Positions 26,808 through 37,908 of a stretch of DNA of 64,000 nt are shown here, in pieces. The notes beneath the pieces were generated by a model. That model saw nothing but the letters and a program-made list of their open reading frames with translations, ran no database searches and had not been told where the DNA came from. Numbering within the stretch: the stretch's first letter is position 1; every line of letters begins with the position of its first letter. A program made the position numbers and the translations under genes. Origin of the DNA: Bryoerythrophyllum caledonicum (Eukaryota > Streptophyta > Bryopsida > Pottiales > Pottiaceae); assembly GCA_963971425.1 (NCBI GenBank), contig OZ020526.1:18443173-18507172 (forward strand). The letters run 5' to 3'.

Positions 26808-27743
26808 ATGGTGCCGGCGGTGATGCAGATGTCGATTCCGATGCGGTACGCGGTGCTGCTGCGCGACCTGCGGCTGTCGGTGCCCGTTTTCGACGACTGC
26901 AAACCCACTTTCAACGCCGACGAGTTCTACGCCATCTTCGGCGCCCTCAAGGGACTCCAGGTCCAAGATATATTCAATTTCAAGAGATTTTCATCAGTTT
27001 TTTCCTTATTACACATAATATACTGTACCCGACTTCTACTTACTCTTGAATAACAAACACCGGAATCAGTCACCATTGAGCGCTCAGCTCAGAAAACATG
27101 TACTTCATTTGTCAAAATCAGTGTATGTAACTAGTCATGAGGATCACAAATCACAAGCATATAAAGTCATTACACCTGGGATTTTGATGTTATTACACCT
27201 AGAATGATCACAGTTACCATCACCATGTTTTCACCTCGGATTGTTACATCACATTACAGTTCAAAGAGTAGACGTAAAATTGTGAAGAATGTAATATGAA
27301 TATGTCTAATTAGTGTCAGTCTTGATACCAGAACATTCAATATTCTAGACGCTGTTTGTTAAGCAGAACATAACATCTTATTTGAAGCAGAATATGCCTT
27401 ATAAGATATTACTAGTCATAGTAAACTTATCAGAAGTGTGATTTAGCCAAACTTGTGATAGGAATGACATTGATATTATGAGAGGAGTGGGCTTTCATTG
27501 TTGAGGCAGGTGCGGATGGTGAACTTCGAGCATCATCTGGACAAGATCGAGCTGGGCATCGGCAAGCTGGAGCACCACATCGATCGCATGGTGGACCAGC
27601 TGCACAACATGCATTTAAATCACGACCTCGACGACGACAACGTGATTATGCTCGATAATGGCACCTCCTCGTCGCCCACGCACGACGAACATCGTCAATG
27701 TGCACACGAGGTTGATACTCGGAACGCCGTGTTCTCACTTTAA
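26808..27743 (+). CDS. Hypothetical small coiled-coil protein, two exons
   Basis: Exon A 26808-26960 ends in CTCCAG before GTCCAAG. Exon B 27510-27743 begins after TTGAGGCAG and ends in TAA. Joined in phase they give 128 residues. The upstream limit is uncertain: ATG at 26808 is the first in frame, and an acceptor-like GGCAG lies at ~26762. Exon usage is GC-rich at third positions, unlike the AT-rich surroundings, which supports coding. The product has CKPTFNADEFYAIFGALKGL, then a charged heptad-like segment (VNFEHHLDKIELGIGKLEHH, IDRMVDQLHNM) likely to form a coiled coil, and an acidic/His tail. No family recognised. The stop codon coincides with the edge of a MITE (27742-27948), so the original C-terminus may have been different. 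Confidence 0.45.
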
Positions 27744-27948
27744 CACCATATTCATTATATTGGGAGATTGGGAGCCTTCCAAAATAATATTTGAAGCTTG
27801 AGTTGACCTATAGTGATTTGCATAATGCAATTTGTCCAATATCTTTCAGCTTGAGTCGACCTGAAAGTGCACAAACAATTACTATTGGGAAAACCGTTTA
27901 TACTTTTCAAAGTCCTGGAAATAGTCTCCCAATATAATAAATATGGTC
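27742..27948 (+). mobile_element. MITE-like element, copy 1 (TIR AACACCATATTCATTATATT)
   Basis: The ~207-bp element has imperfect terminal inverted repeats: AACACCATATTCATTATATT plus GGGAGA at the left, TCTCCCAATATAATAAATAT plus GGTCTT at the right. A second copy, in reverse orientation and similar along its whole length, is at 52335-52561. No coding capacity. Target-site duplication unclear. Confidence 0.8.
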
Positions 27949-29476
27949 TTCTTTGAGCGGAATCGTAATATAAAGATAACCACTTGTTGAGTTGTTATGA
28001 ATGCAAGAAATTTGGTTTTCACGCATTTTGTATAGGATACAAAAAAATGTGTCGAAGTTTACCAAGACTTACACCTTTGGAATGAAGATTCTTCAATTAA
28101 CATCTTGTGACGTATTTAACTAAATTTGGACTATGAAAAGTCGAGAAATTATGATCACGTCTCCCGATGATTTGAGAAATCTCTGGATGAGTCTAGTGTA
28201 ATTCAACCGGAGATCTTCTATTGACGTGTTCAGTCCAAAGTCCAGAATTCATTGAATTTTCCAGATTTAGCTAAATGATGCATTCTTTCATTTGGAGGTC
28301 ATATCAATATCTAAACCTTAATATCATGTTCAAATATGACATCATACATGTAGAATACTTTGTTGATCATTGGTACCTTATGATGTCCATTGAAGAATCT
28401 TTGATACAAGGGTGTACGTCTAGCTAAAATTTAATATTTTTTTTTCTAATTTGGAGAGTAAACTACGTGCACGGTGCATGTATACAGGGTTCCCGATGGA
28501 CGTTTAAGGGTTAATGGCCACTATAAACATGTCTTGGTCTTAAATAGTGTTTGTAGTCTTTGTCTACAAATTTAAGACCATTTTACACCATGGTTGAGGA
28601 TCGAGTCTAGTACCCAACTATCAATTCAACCTACACATGCAATAACTGATGTTCTCCTAAAAGAAAAAATCTAAGTGAAATGGTTTTTTTAACCATAAGT
28701 AGTTTCTTAAATTGAATGAAGAGATTATTATAGGATTTTGTGATGAACAAGAACCTCTAGTATGGTAGTAATTCTCGTTTTTGTTAAATTTGGTATTTTA
28801 TGTTCATGTAGATGAATGCAAAAGATCTCTACCTTGAAGAGAGTTGTGAATGCAAAGCTCCCATTGACAACTTCCATCAAACTGATTCTCAAAAAGGCTT
28901 GCTAGCTTTAAAGCCGGTTTAGGGTCAATTTCAATCCCCATGCATTTGACATATGTATCCCCATGGATCTAATATATCAATGTTTTGTACTATGTAATAT
29001 TATAGTATTCATCCCCAAACAACTATTACATTAACCCCAATGCCTAGGCATATCATATATGCATGCATTTGAATCTTGATAGTTTAATCACCATTGCATA
29101 AACATGTTATATTTTGATACCATAAAATTTATATAGTAAATATATTAATCTTCATCCATCTGATAATATAATCTCTATGATATTTTGATTGAGCATATGA
29201 ACTTAGTCTATGTTTTCATTAATATAATTTTCTATGCAGTTAATAAATATATGAGATCAGAAAAGATGCCAAGGTGGCCATCTTCTTCTTCTAAAGGAAA
29301 ATCCATAGGTATGCAAAACACAACCTTGTGCCGTTGTGAGCGCATACTAGCTTTATGAGGATCCATACAAATTTTTTTCACAAAATCCACCACACTTGCC
29401 TTGACCACTTCTACCTACACAACTCCCTTTTCAACCATACACCTAATGTTAGAAGATGATGGACAGTTCAACAACT

Positions 29477-29797
29477 ACACTAAACATCGCATTAAGTGTA
29501 GTCACACAAATAGTGTAATTACCCTACTACACTATTTGCAAACAATTTCACAATTAGTGTTAGCTGCGGCAAGCTTTTTCATACACTAGCAGTGATTTTA
29601 TTCACTGTGGCAAGCTTTTTCATACACTAATTGTGCACAAGTTTAGAAAAAAAAACCCACCCATTGTTATTGCCATTCACATATAGTGTAATGTTTCACA
29701 TTTAGTGTAAGTTGTGTCATTACACTAATTGTAATTCTTACATTTAGTGTAAGGGTTCGTATTTAGTGTAGATGACACTAAATGCGATGTTTAGTGT
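29477..29797. mobile_element. CACTA-like MITE (321 bp) with ACT target duplication
   Basis: Termini ACACTAAACATCGCATTAAG...CTAAATGCGATGTTTAGTGT form ~20-bp inverted repeats. The 3 bases on each side (29474-29476 and 29798-29800) are both ACT. Inside are many (A/T)TTAGTGTA or TACACTA motifs in both orientations, like the subterminal repeats of CACTA (En/Spm) elements, which also make 3-bp duplications. No transposase coding. Confidence 0.75.
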
Positions 29798-32700
29798 ACT
29801 CTTATGACATTTATAATTGAGATTTAAGCTGTGAATTTTTTCAAAGAGGGGGAATTTTATGAAGGCTCATATGCTCACAAAGAGGTACGATTAGAATAAA
29901 TTTCAAATATAGGATTAGAAAGGAAAAAAATAAAATAAAAGGTTGGAGGGATTTCTTATGACACTACCTTGCAATATGAGAGAAAAGTGAGTTGTCACAA
30001 GAGGGGAGGAGAGTAAAGGTGAGAAGCAATGAAACATTTGAACTTAGAGCAAAGAGAGTCAAGAGATCTACAAGCATCAAGAGGCGAGTTTCCAACAAGC
30101 CCGGCATCGCCCTAATAGGTATTTATAAAGGCCTTGATTTTAGTGATGACAATAATATCTGGTATTGATGAAAATCTAGAACCATAAAATATTTATATCG
30201 GAATTCAACTTGGCAGAAAATGAATTTAACATATGATCCTATGTTTATACTGGAGCTTTAGGCCCTACAATAGTTTGGCGTTATTCTCCGTCCTTTATAT
30301 GATTATTTTACCTTATTTTGGCCCGAAGTTACATTACGTAATATTGTGAATGAAAATAACCAATATACAAGAACTAGGGAAAAGTTTGGAAACACTACAG
30401 GCAAATGCAATTAGAAGGATGTCACAATTTCAAGCTTAAAAGTATTTAAAGTCATTTGTTTATATATGAATATAAGAAGGCTATCAAACGTAAAAACTCA
30501 TCAGCACCAAACATGATGAATTTTTCATTGTCTTACAATATTACAATTTATGACACAAAAGAGCTTTTTTAGGTGTATATAAAATGTATATATGTTACTA
30601 ACTTGATACATAGTGAGAAACAAAGAACTTTAGGGCTATGATAAATCAAACAGCTCCGATGGTTTATTATAGATAATTGTAACTGAGCATGGAATTTTGG
30701 TAGATATTGCACCGCAGATGAAATGATAGTAAAATACAAGAGTACGTATGGTCCATAATATTAATACATGCCTCAAAAATTGCAAATAAAACATATAAAT
30801 ATGGTGTTTGGCATGCTTAACTTCAAATTTTGTTTAAAATCTTGATGTCTATTGCAATAAAGCGCCAAGTGTTGAAAATTGTACATTAACCTTACAGTAA
30901 TTGGGGAGCCAAAATTAGCTCATAATATAATAGTTTTACATTTAGTGCATGATATTGGACATGATAGAGAAGGGATTTTGATTGTATGTAATATTTTTAC
31001 AAGCATTGGCCTAATTGGACCTATTGGGTCGTGGCATAAATGCAACAAGTACTATAAAATTAAATAGAGTGGGTTTGTCCTGTAGATGTAAAAATGTTGA
31101 AGCGTTCTCAAAAAAATCACAAGGTAAATATTCTTGGAAAACGCCTCCAAAACAAAACAAAGCAAAAAAAAAACAAAATTTTTGTGTGATGTGGAAAGAA
31201 AAAGAGTTGATTATATTTTTGTCTACACATTTCATGCTTAGGAGACTTTCAAGTTTTCTTAATAAATATTTTTCTTGACAGCAGGTTGTTGGCAGAAAAA
31301 TACCATTTTTTAATAAAAATTAAAAAAATTAAATTTTAAATAAATTTATACCATTAATATATAATGACTTTGTTAATTCATTTGGAGTGTATAGTAACTA
31401 CATAAATCCAAGATGTAAGTATTGTGGACTAACTTCGAGCATAAGATTCTACCCAAAATATGATATACAAATGGTGTCATAGAATGATATTTTTTCTTTT
31501 AGATATCATTATTATTAATGATAATATGTATTTTCTAATACATATGAAATGTTTTCGTATTTGTGGATTATAAAAAAAATCATTTAAAATTATGTATTTT
31601 TTATCAACTTGTGTTTTTTCTTATCAATACATGTGTTTTTCAATTCTAATTTGTATAAATGTAAATTTAAAAAATCATTATCACATGAAAATTGTTTAGT
31701 ATTCATTAGGTTTTATTTACCATGTGTTTCAATTCCTGTAATTTTTTAACAAATTCACTCCAATTACACTGAAAATTATATCTTGAAGCATGAAGATTAA
31801 AAAAAGAAATTGAAACTTTTACATGCAATTATACACTAATATTAAAAGGTATAATAGACTTAAAAGAATGTAGATGTCTAATAGAGATTTAATTTTGTAA
31901 TACACATTTTATATATTTTTAAACTTGATATGTTATAGAATAAAAAACCAAAGCATGAATAAGAAGATTCACACCACATCTTGTGGTAGAAAAACCTAAA
32001 AGTAACAGGTACAAAGATCTTTTTTTTCAATTGTAAAAATGAAGTCCAGAGCTTTATTACATAATGTGATTACTTTTGAAATTACAAAGGATTTATACAA
32101 ATTGAAGCTTGTAGCTACATAAACTTAAGCTAGTAATGAAAATTAATAAGATAGCTACCATCATTAAATCATAATGAATCAATTTAATTGACATGATTAC
32201 AATCTTTACATTAAAATAATTTTGTGAAATGAAAACTATGATCTATTATGATGGGCATTTTATAATAATCAATCATTCTTATTTGAAATCCAATTGATAA
32301 CCTTATTTTTGTAATCTCTATTGACAAGGTTTGTCCAAAACCATTGACAGAAGTTTGTCCAAGTTTTTGAAAACTTACACACATTTGCACCCACGCCCAC
32401 GAGACGATGAACTTGCAAATTAAAATCAATGATTTGGCAACGAAAATGACTATTTACGACTAACTCAAAATCTCTTTTGTTTTTCGGCAAATGTCATAGC
32501 GAAAGATCCAAAAAGGATCATCAATTGATTTATTTGGTTCATTTATTTATATTACAAAAATTTATATGAGATAAATAGGGTATGTATTATTAATTAAATT
32601 TAACGTGCATTATTTGGCCTGATATAACAAATAATCATTTAATTAGTAATTATTTTGATTTGAAATTTTTGTAAAGATAATTTATTTTATTGTTATCAAC

Positions 32701-33359
32701 TGAATAATACCACTAATTTCAAGAAACAACATAATATATTATGTAGTGGTACCAAATTATACCATGCATAGTTAAAAAATTTGTCATAAAATAAAATCAA
32801 AACCTATAGATTTATTTTATTAGAGATAGGACAAAATCCCTCTCTTTTGACTTCAAACACTATAATTTTCAAATTTGGGCAGTTGAAATTCAATAAGTTT
32901 GTAATTATTATATTAAACTAGTATAAATGAAGAAATAAACCATACAATAAGAATTTGAAAGTAAACCTTAAATCGTCTTTAGTGCTTTCAACAACGCTAC
33001 CTTCTCAATACAAGGCAAAAAGTTTGTTACAAATAGTTTTTAAAATTCGTTTATACAATGAACCCTTCTTGTCTCAATAAGAGTTGTAACGGGCTTATCT
33101 TAGTTATTGACAATGAGAAAACTATTTGTAAACAAGTTGACAATTGATGTAATCCTTGAGGTCACAACATCTAGTGTACACAATATAAACCACAATATCT
33201 CTAACAAAAAAGACACTTCAAATTATCCATTCTAGTGCAAAGGAGAAAAATAATTTTTGTATGTTAATCTCTAACAATTGGACCACCATCTAGACTACCG
33301 TACGCATTGGTCAAGTTCAAATACTCCCTTTCAAATTAATTATTTTTTCCAATCCACTG

Positions 33360-33500
33360 TAGTTTGGACACAATAGGTATCACCTATGTGTATTGCCTAG
33401 ATATTACATGGGTATGACCTTGGCACTACATAGGTATGAGTCATTACCTTAGACAAATCCCCTATATTTTCCAAAAACTTTGAACAATCTCTAGCTTGAA
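33360..33500. repeat. Copy of the GGTATCACCTA element
   Basis: AATAGGTATCACCTATGTGT, then TTACATGGGTATGACC and CATAGGTATGAG, followed by TTAGACAAATCCCCTATATT. Same order and strand as the copy at 22180-22345. Confidence 0.6.
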
Positions 33501-33904
33501 TTCATTATAAAAAGTCCAACCAATGCGTAGGGAACTAAAAGAACATATTGTGTAACTTTTCTAGAATTTATCTATACAAGTTCATTAGTAAATTATTTGT
33601 GATGTATAAAGTTCAAAGTTAACACCATTTTGATGCGCTTAATGTGAGGTTCTTGTACACCAATTTTCAAAGGTAATGAGGTTGGATGTCAATAACCATC
33701 AAAATGAGCTCTCCAATGTATTTATAGTAGCAACATATGAGAAGTTTTGTTTTTCTTATAAACAAAATATAACATCATGATTTTTGCAAATATTTGATGA
33801 TTTATAACTTCCTATATTGAAATAGTTACAAATTTTCAAAGTGTAAAGTGAGCCCTAATCCATTCTTTGTCATAGAATCTACCCTATGTCCACTATAAAT
33901 TGTG

Positions 33905-34012
33905 CAATCATTGATCCGACCACAAACCGAGTATTTCACAAACCGAGTATTGGTTTGTAAAATTTCACAAACCGAGTATTGGTTTGTAAAATTTCACAAA
34001 CCGAGTATTGAG
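33905..34012. repeat. 30-bp tandem repeat containing a dyad (CAAACCGAGTATTGGTTTG)
   Basis: About three units of TTTCACAAACCGAGTATTGG plus TTTGTAAAA. Each full unit contains CAAACC and GGTTTG as inverted arms, so a single strand could form a short hairpin. Confidence 0.85.
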
Positions 34013-36199
34013 GATGCTAAAAACAAAAATATTGGCTTCAATACAATATGATCTCACAACTCCAATCAAGTAATAGCGACTTCATCTATTGACTACATTA
34101 GCATGATGTGACTCTACTTGGTGTTGAATCTTTGCATTAGAAAAAATCTCAATTTAATACCATTGAAATGCAAAAGATGACACTTTTTTATTCACCCATT
34201 TTCAGAGATAGAAGAAAACTAAAGAATTTCCAAAAAATTAAGTAAAAAAGGGAGGTTAAAATTTGTCAAAATTCATTTGCTTATTGGTAAAAAAGAATTT
34301 ACCTATTTTGAAAATCCAAATCGTCAAAAGTAAGGTTCATGGTTCATCTTGAAGCAAGGGAAAAAAATGATCTCTAATTCTTCTGAGGAAATAATATTTG
34401 CTTTTTTGCAGCTTGCCCAATAAAGCTGAGAAAACTTTGACTTGTCTTGGAGTAGAAGTTTTTACAGTATTAGAGAATTTATTTTATTTTAAAATCCCAA
34501 ATAAAATGTGTGTATCAATAATCTCATATTTAACCTCTAAGGACCCAAGTGTCAAAAGTGGGCTTTTTAAAAGTTTTGTCAGCTTTGTATGGTGACAATT
34601 TCTAACATTCCTCTTTGAAATTTTTATTAAAGAAGTACATTACTAAAACCTTGGTGGAGGAGCAATTTTCTCCTAAATCCGACATTTCATTAAAAAGTTA
34701 TAGGGTTTTGAAATTCAAACACGGAGAGTGGGCATGTTGGGCACCTCTGTAAAAATTTGCTAGAACACTCTATTGAATGTGAGCTTCTCAATCCTAGCAA
34801 ATAACATTATTTCCTTCCATACTATCAAAAAAAGTTTTTGTCTTTAGTGAAAAATAGCATACTAACCCAAGTCAATTATTTTCACACATTGTCATGCATT
34901 GTTGGACAAGGTACCAAAAAAACATCTTCCTTCCCACATAAAACTTAGAAATCTTTATATTTTTTACTTTTAAATTTTTCCACAACAGTAGATGGTGTAA
35001 ACCTTCTTGTAGACACCAAGTGAAGTCAAAGTCTGTTGATCTACTCAATGCAGGGAAGAAAATTAATCATTTGCTTGACTTCAAACACTATAATCTTTCA
35101 ATCCGTGCGATCAAAGTTTATAAAATTTTGTGAGTATGTTATTTAAAGAGTTTGAATTGAGATCGTACAATTAGAAGTAGAAATAAAAGTTTTTTTTCCT
35201 TCTTTATTCATTGCACTAGAATTCAACAATTTTGAAGTGTTTTTGGTGTGAAATTGTCACGGTACCTTAGGGGTTAAGAGAAGTTTGTAGCAAAAGTTTT
35301 GAAGTTGCCCATACTACTTGCCCTTGACATATTTTTCCACAAATATTATTGTTTTTTTCCTATAGGTTGATGAGATTAAAATTAAACTGCCGCGTAGCTC
35401 TTATCTTTCTGCATCTTCATAAAGTTTATAAATATAGATTGTAAATTACAGAAACATGCCTGAGACCTACAAAAGCCCACCTTAGAACTTTTGGTCTTTA
35501 GGGTTAATACGTGGCAATTCATATCTTTTTGTTATTGCAACAATCTTTACAATGAAACAAAAAATAGTCAAAACAAAATTCAGCGCTTCCTTTTAAAGTG
35601 GAAAGGTAAAAAATGTTAAAAAAATCAAGATCATCTATAATTTCCCTATGGAAATGAATAAACCATAATTTCACTCTGTCAAGTAAGGTGATAAAGCTTC
35701 AACTTCTCTTGTTGTAAAAAATTTGTACTTTGAAAATTGGTTTTATTTTATTCAATTCAACATTTTTGCATAAGATAATGTTATTTAAACATACAACACA
35801 TTCTACATTCAATAAAAGGATATGCAATGCTCCACGTTTGAAAAATCTGTCTGAAGACTTCGGGTACAATTTCAACTCATTAGAATGTTATTACGGTTCA
35901 TGATGCCGGAGATGTCAGTCAAGGTCCATACAAATATTCTAGACAAAAAAACTCAATGGCAGAAAGTATGCCATCAACTTTTCACTGAGCACCTCGTAGA
36001 AACTTGAGTGGTATATTTTCTGGCTAAAAATCAAGAAGGATTTCTTTTATTTAAAATTATAGTTTTACCTCATGTAATCTTAAATATTTTCAGTGGATTG
36101 CTAACTCTCAATTGAAATGAACGAAAACGAGTAAACTGGATGAAATAGGTAACATGTGGAAAGTGGTATTTATCCCATTTTTTTTGCTATTTAGTATAA

Positions 36200-36558
36200 G
36201 ATAAGCCTCCCCGTAACCAACAAAAACCCATAGCCAACGCCTATAAAATTGGGGTATATCCAACCCTTTTCCATCCCATTACCACCAACTGAGCTCCAAA
36301 TGGAGGTTTGCTATTAGTCAAGACCCTTACTTTTGGTCGTTGGTTATGGGGGGTACCTACTCCTCGGCACCCACTAAACATGGTTGCACAGTTTGAAAAG
36401 TCATAACTAATTCAGTTTTCATCGGAAAAATATGAAATCACTTGGGTTGGAATTGCAATTCCATTGGCTATCACTGAAAAATAATAGTATAATTATCTCC
36501 TCTCTCTGTATATGCACATTCCTTAACTTGTCGGTTTTGCGGGGGCTTGCCTTAGTAG
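36200..36558 (+). mobile_element. MITE-like element, left copy of an inverted pair
   Basis: ~355 bp, with ends TAAGCCTCCCCGTAACCAAC and CGGTTTTGCGGGGGCTTGCC that are inverted versions of one another (AAGCCCCC core). The whole element recurs in reverse at 37556-37908, with matching text such as CCAAATGGAGGTTTGCTATT, GACCCTTACTTTTGG and ACTTGGGTTGGAATTGCAAT. Confidence 0.75.
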
Positions 36559-37277
36559 AGGTAGCATGAGCAAAGTTAACCCCTAGTGCCCCTTCAAGGG
36601 ATATTTTCTTTCACTTTGACTGCAGCTATCTTTCAATCTGTATGGTCAAAATTCACTACCACATCATCTCATACAAGTTTAGAAGAAGTGACATTCTCAA
36701 AAAGTTAATTTTGGCAAGTTTTAATCAACAAAGTAGATATTCCTCGTAAATGTCTTGGTCCTTTATGGGATAATCAAAAGGTTGACGAACGTGAGAGTCA
36801 AAGTTGGTGTCATTTGAACATGTAGTACTTTCTACTGACATTGCAACAGCCACTAATTTACTGGACATTATAAATGTAGCACGAGTTACATCAGCACATT
36901 GTAAAGAACATCATATCTTTGTTATGGTACCCAAAATATCTAGAATATCATATCTTTGTAAGGGTACACATGGTAACAACCATTGAAAACTTGACCTAAT
37001 ACAAAAACCTCAAACATTTCATGGATAGTTTGTAGATTTCAGGGATGACTCGAGGATTTTCCTATGATAATTTTGACGTAAAAGAAATAGACCAGTTGTC
37101 AAAATCGCAGTAAATGCAATGATACTTGTAGTGCATTGCAATGTACAATAGCACCCCAAAAATTATTCACATGTGTGGGATGTAAGTTACCATTCAGGTA
37201 GCAACAATTCATGTTCTGAGAGCAATTATTATTATTTATTATTTATTATTACTATTTATACAAGAAATAAAATGTTT

Positions 37278-37359
37278 ATTGGCACCTGAGAGCAGTTTAT
37301 CACCAGCTTCTGTCATGGTACGCTGCAAAGGGATAAATTGCTCTCGGGTGCCAATAAAT
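37278..37359. repeat. Hairpin-forming inverted repeat inside the composite element
   Basis: Arms TTTATTGGCACCTGAGAGCA plus GTTTATC, and GATAAATTGCTCTCGGGTGC plus CAATAAA, enclose a ~28-base loop. A CATGGTACGCTGCAAAGGGA / CATGATACACTGCAAAGGGA pair of direct repeats overlaps the right arm. Confidence 0.8.
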
Positions 37360-37555
37360 GGTTATGGTATCATGATACACTGCAAAGGGATCTCTCGTGC
37401 AAAAATGGTGGAAGACGTATAATTATGTGTACTCTAAGGTGTCCTTGTGAAAATTCATCTGGTCAATTGTCTTTGTTGACCAATTGCCAGGTTTCCAGCT
37501 GGTTTGGATTTGAAAGCAATCGCAACTTCTTTACATCGAATCATGAGACATCTAA

Positions 37556-37908
37556 GGTAAGCCCCCCTAAAACCGACAAGTTAAGGAATGTGCATATATG
37601 GAGGGAGGAGATAATTATACTATTATTTTTCAGTGATAGCCAATAGAATTGCAATTCCAACCCAAGTGATTTCATACTTTTTTGATGAAAACTGAATTAG
37701 TTATGATTTTTCAAATTGTGCACCCATGTTTAGTGGGTGGCCAGCAGTAGGTACCCCCCACAACCAAGGACCAAAAGTAAGGGTCTTGGCTAATAGCAAA
37801 CCTCCATTTGGAACTCAGTTGGTGGTAATGGGATGGAAGAGGGTTGGATATACTCCAATTTTATAAGCGTTGGCTATGAGTTTTGGTTGGTTATGGGGGG
37901 CTTACCTA
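37556..37908 (-). mobile_element. MITE-like element, right copy of an inverted pair
   Basis: Reverse-oriented copy of 36200-36558, ending GGTTATGGGGGGCTTACC. Together with the left copy it brackets ~1 kb of AT-rich DNA without coding capacity. The whole 36200-37908 block could be one long-TIR transposon or two independent insertions. Confidence 0.75.

Larger units (their letters stand above)
27949..36199. other. AT-rich gene desert (part 1)
   Basis: No exon chain or recognisable protein. Contains a CACTA-like MITE (29477-29797), a short tandem repeat (33905-34012), a GGTATCACC element copy (33360-33500) and decayed repeated text at 34.5-35.5 kb shared with 38-39.9 kb. Open frames here are short and AT-driven. 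Confidence 0.7.
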
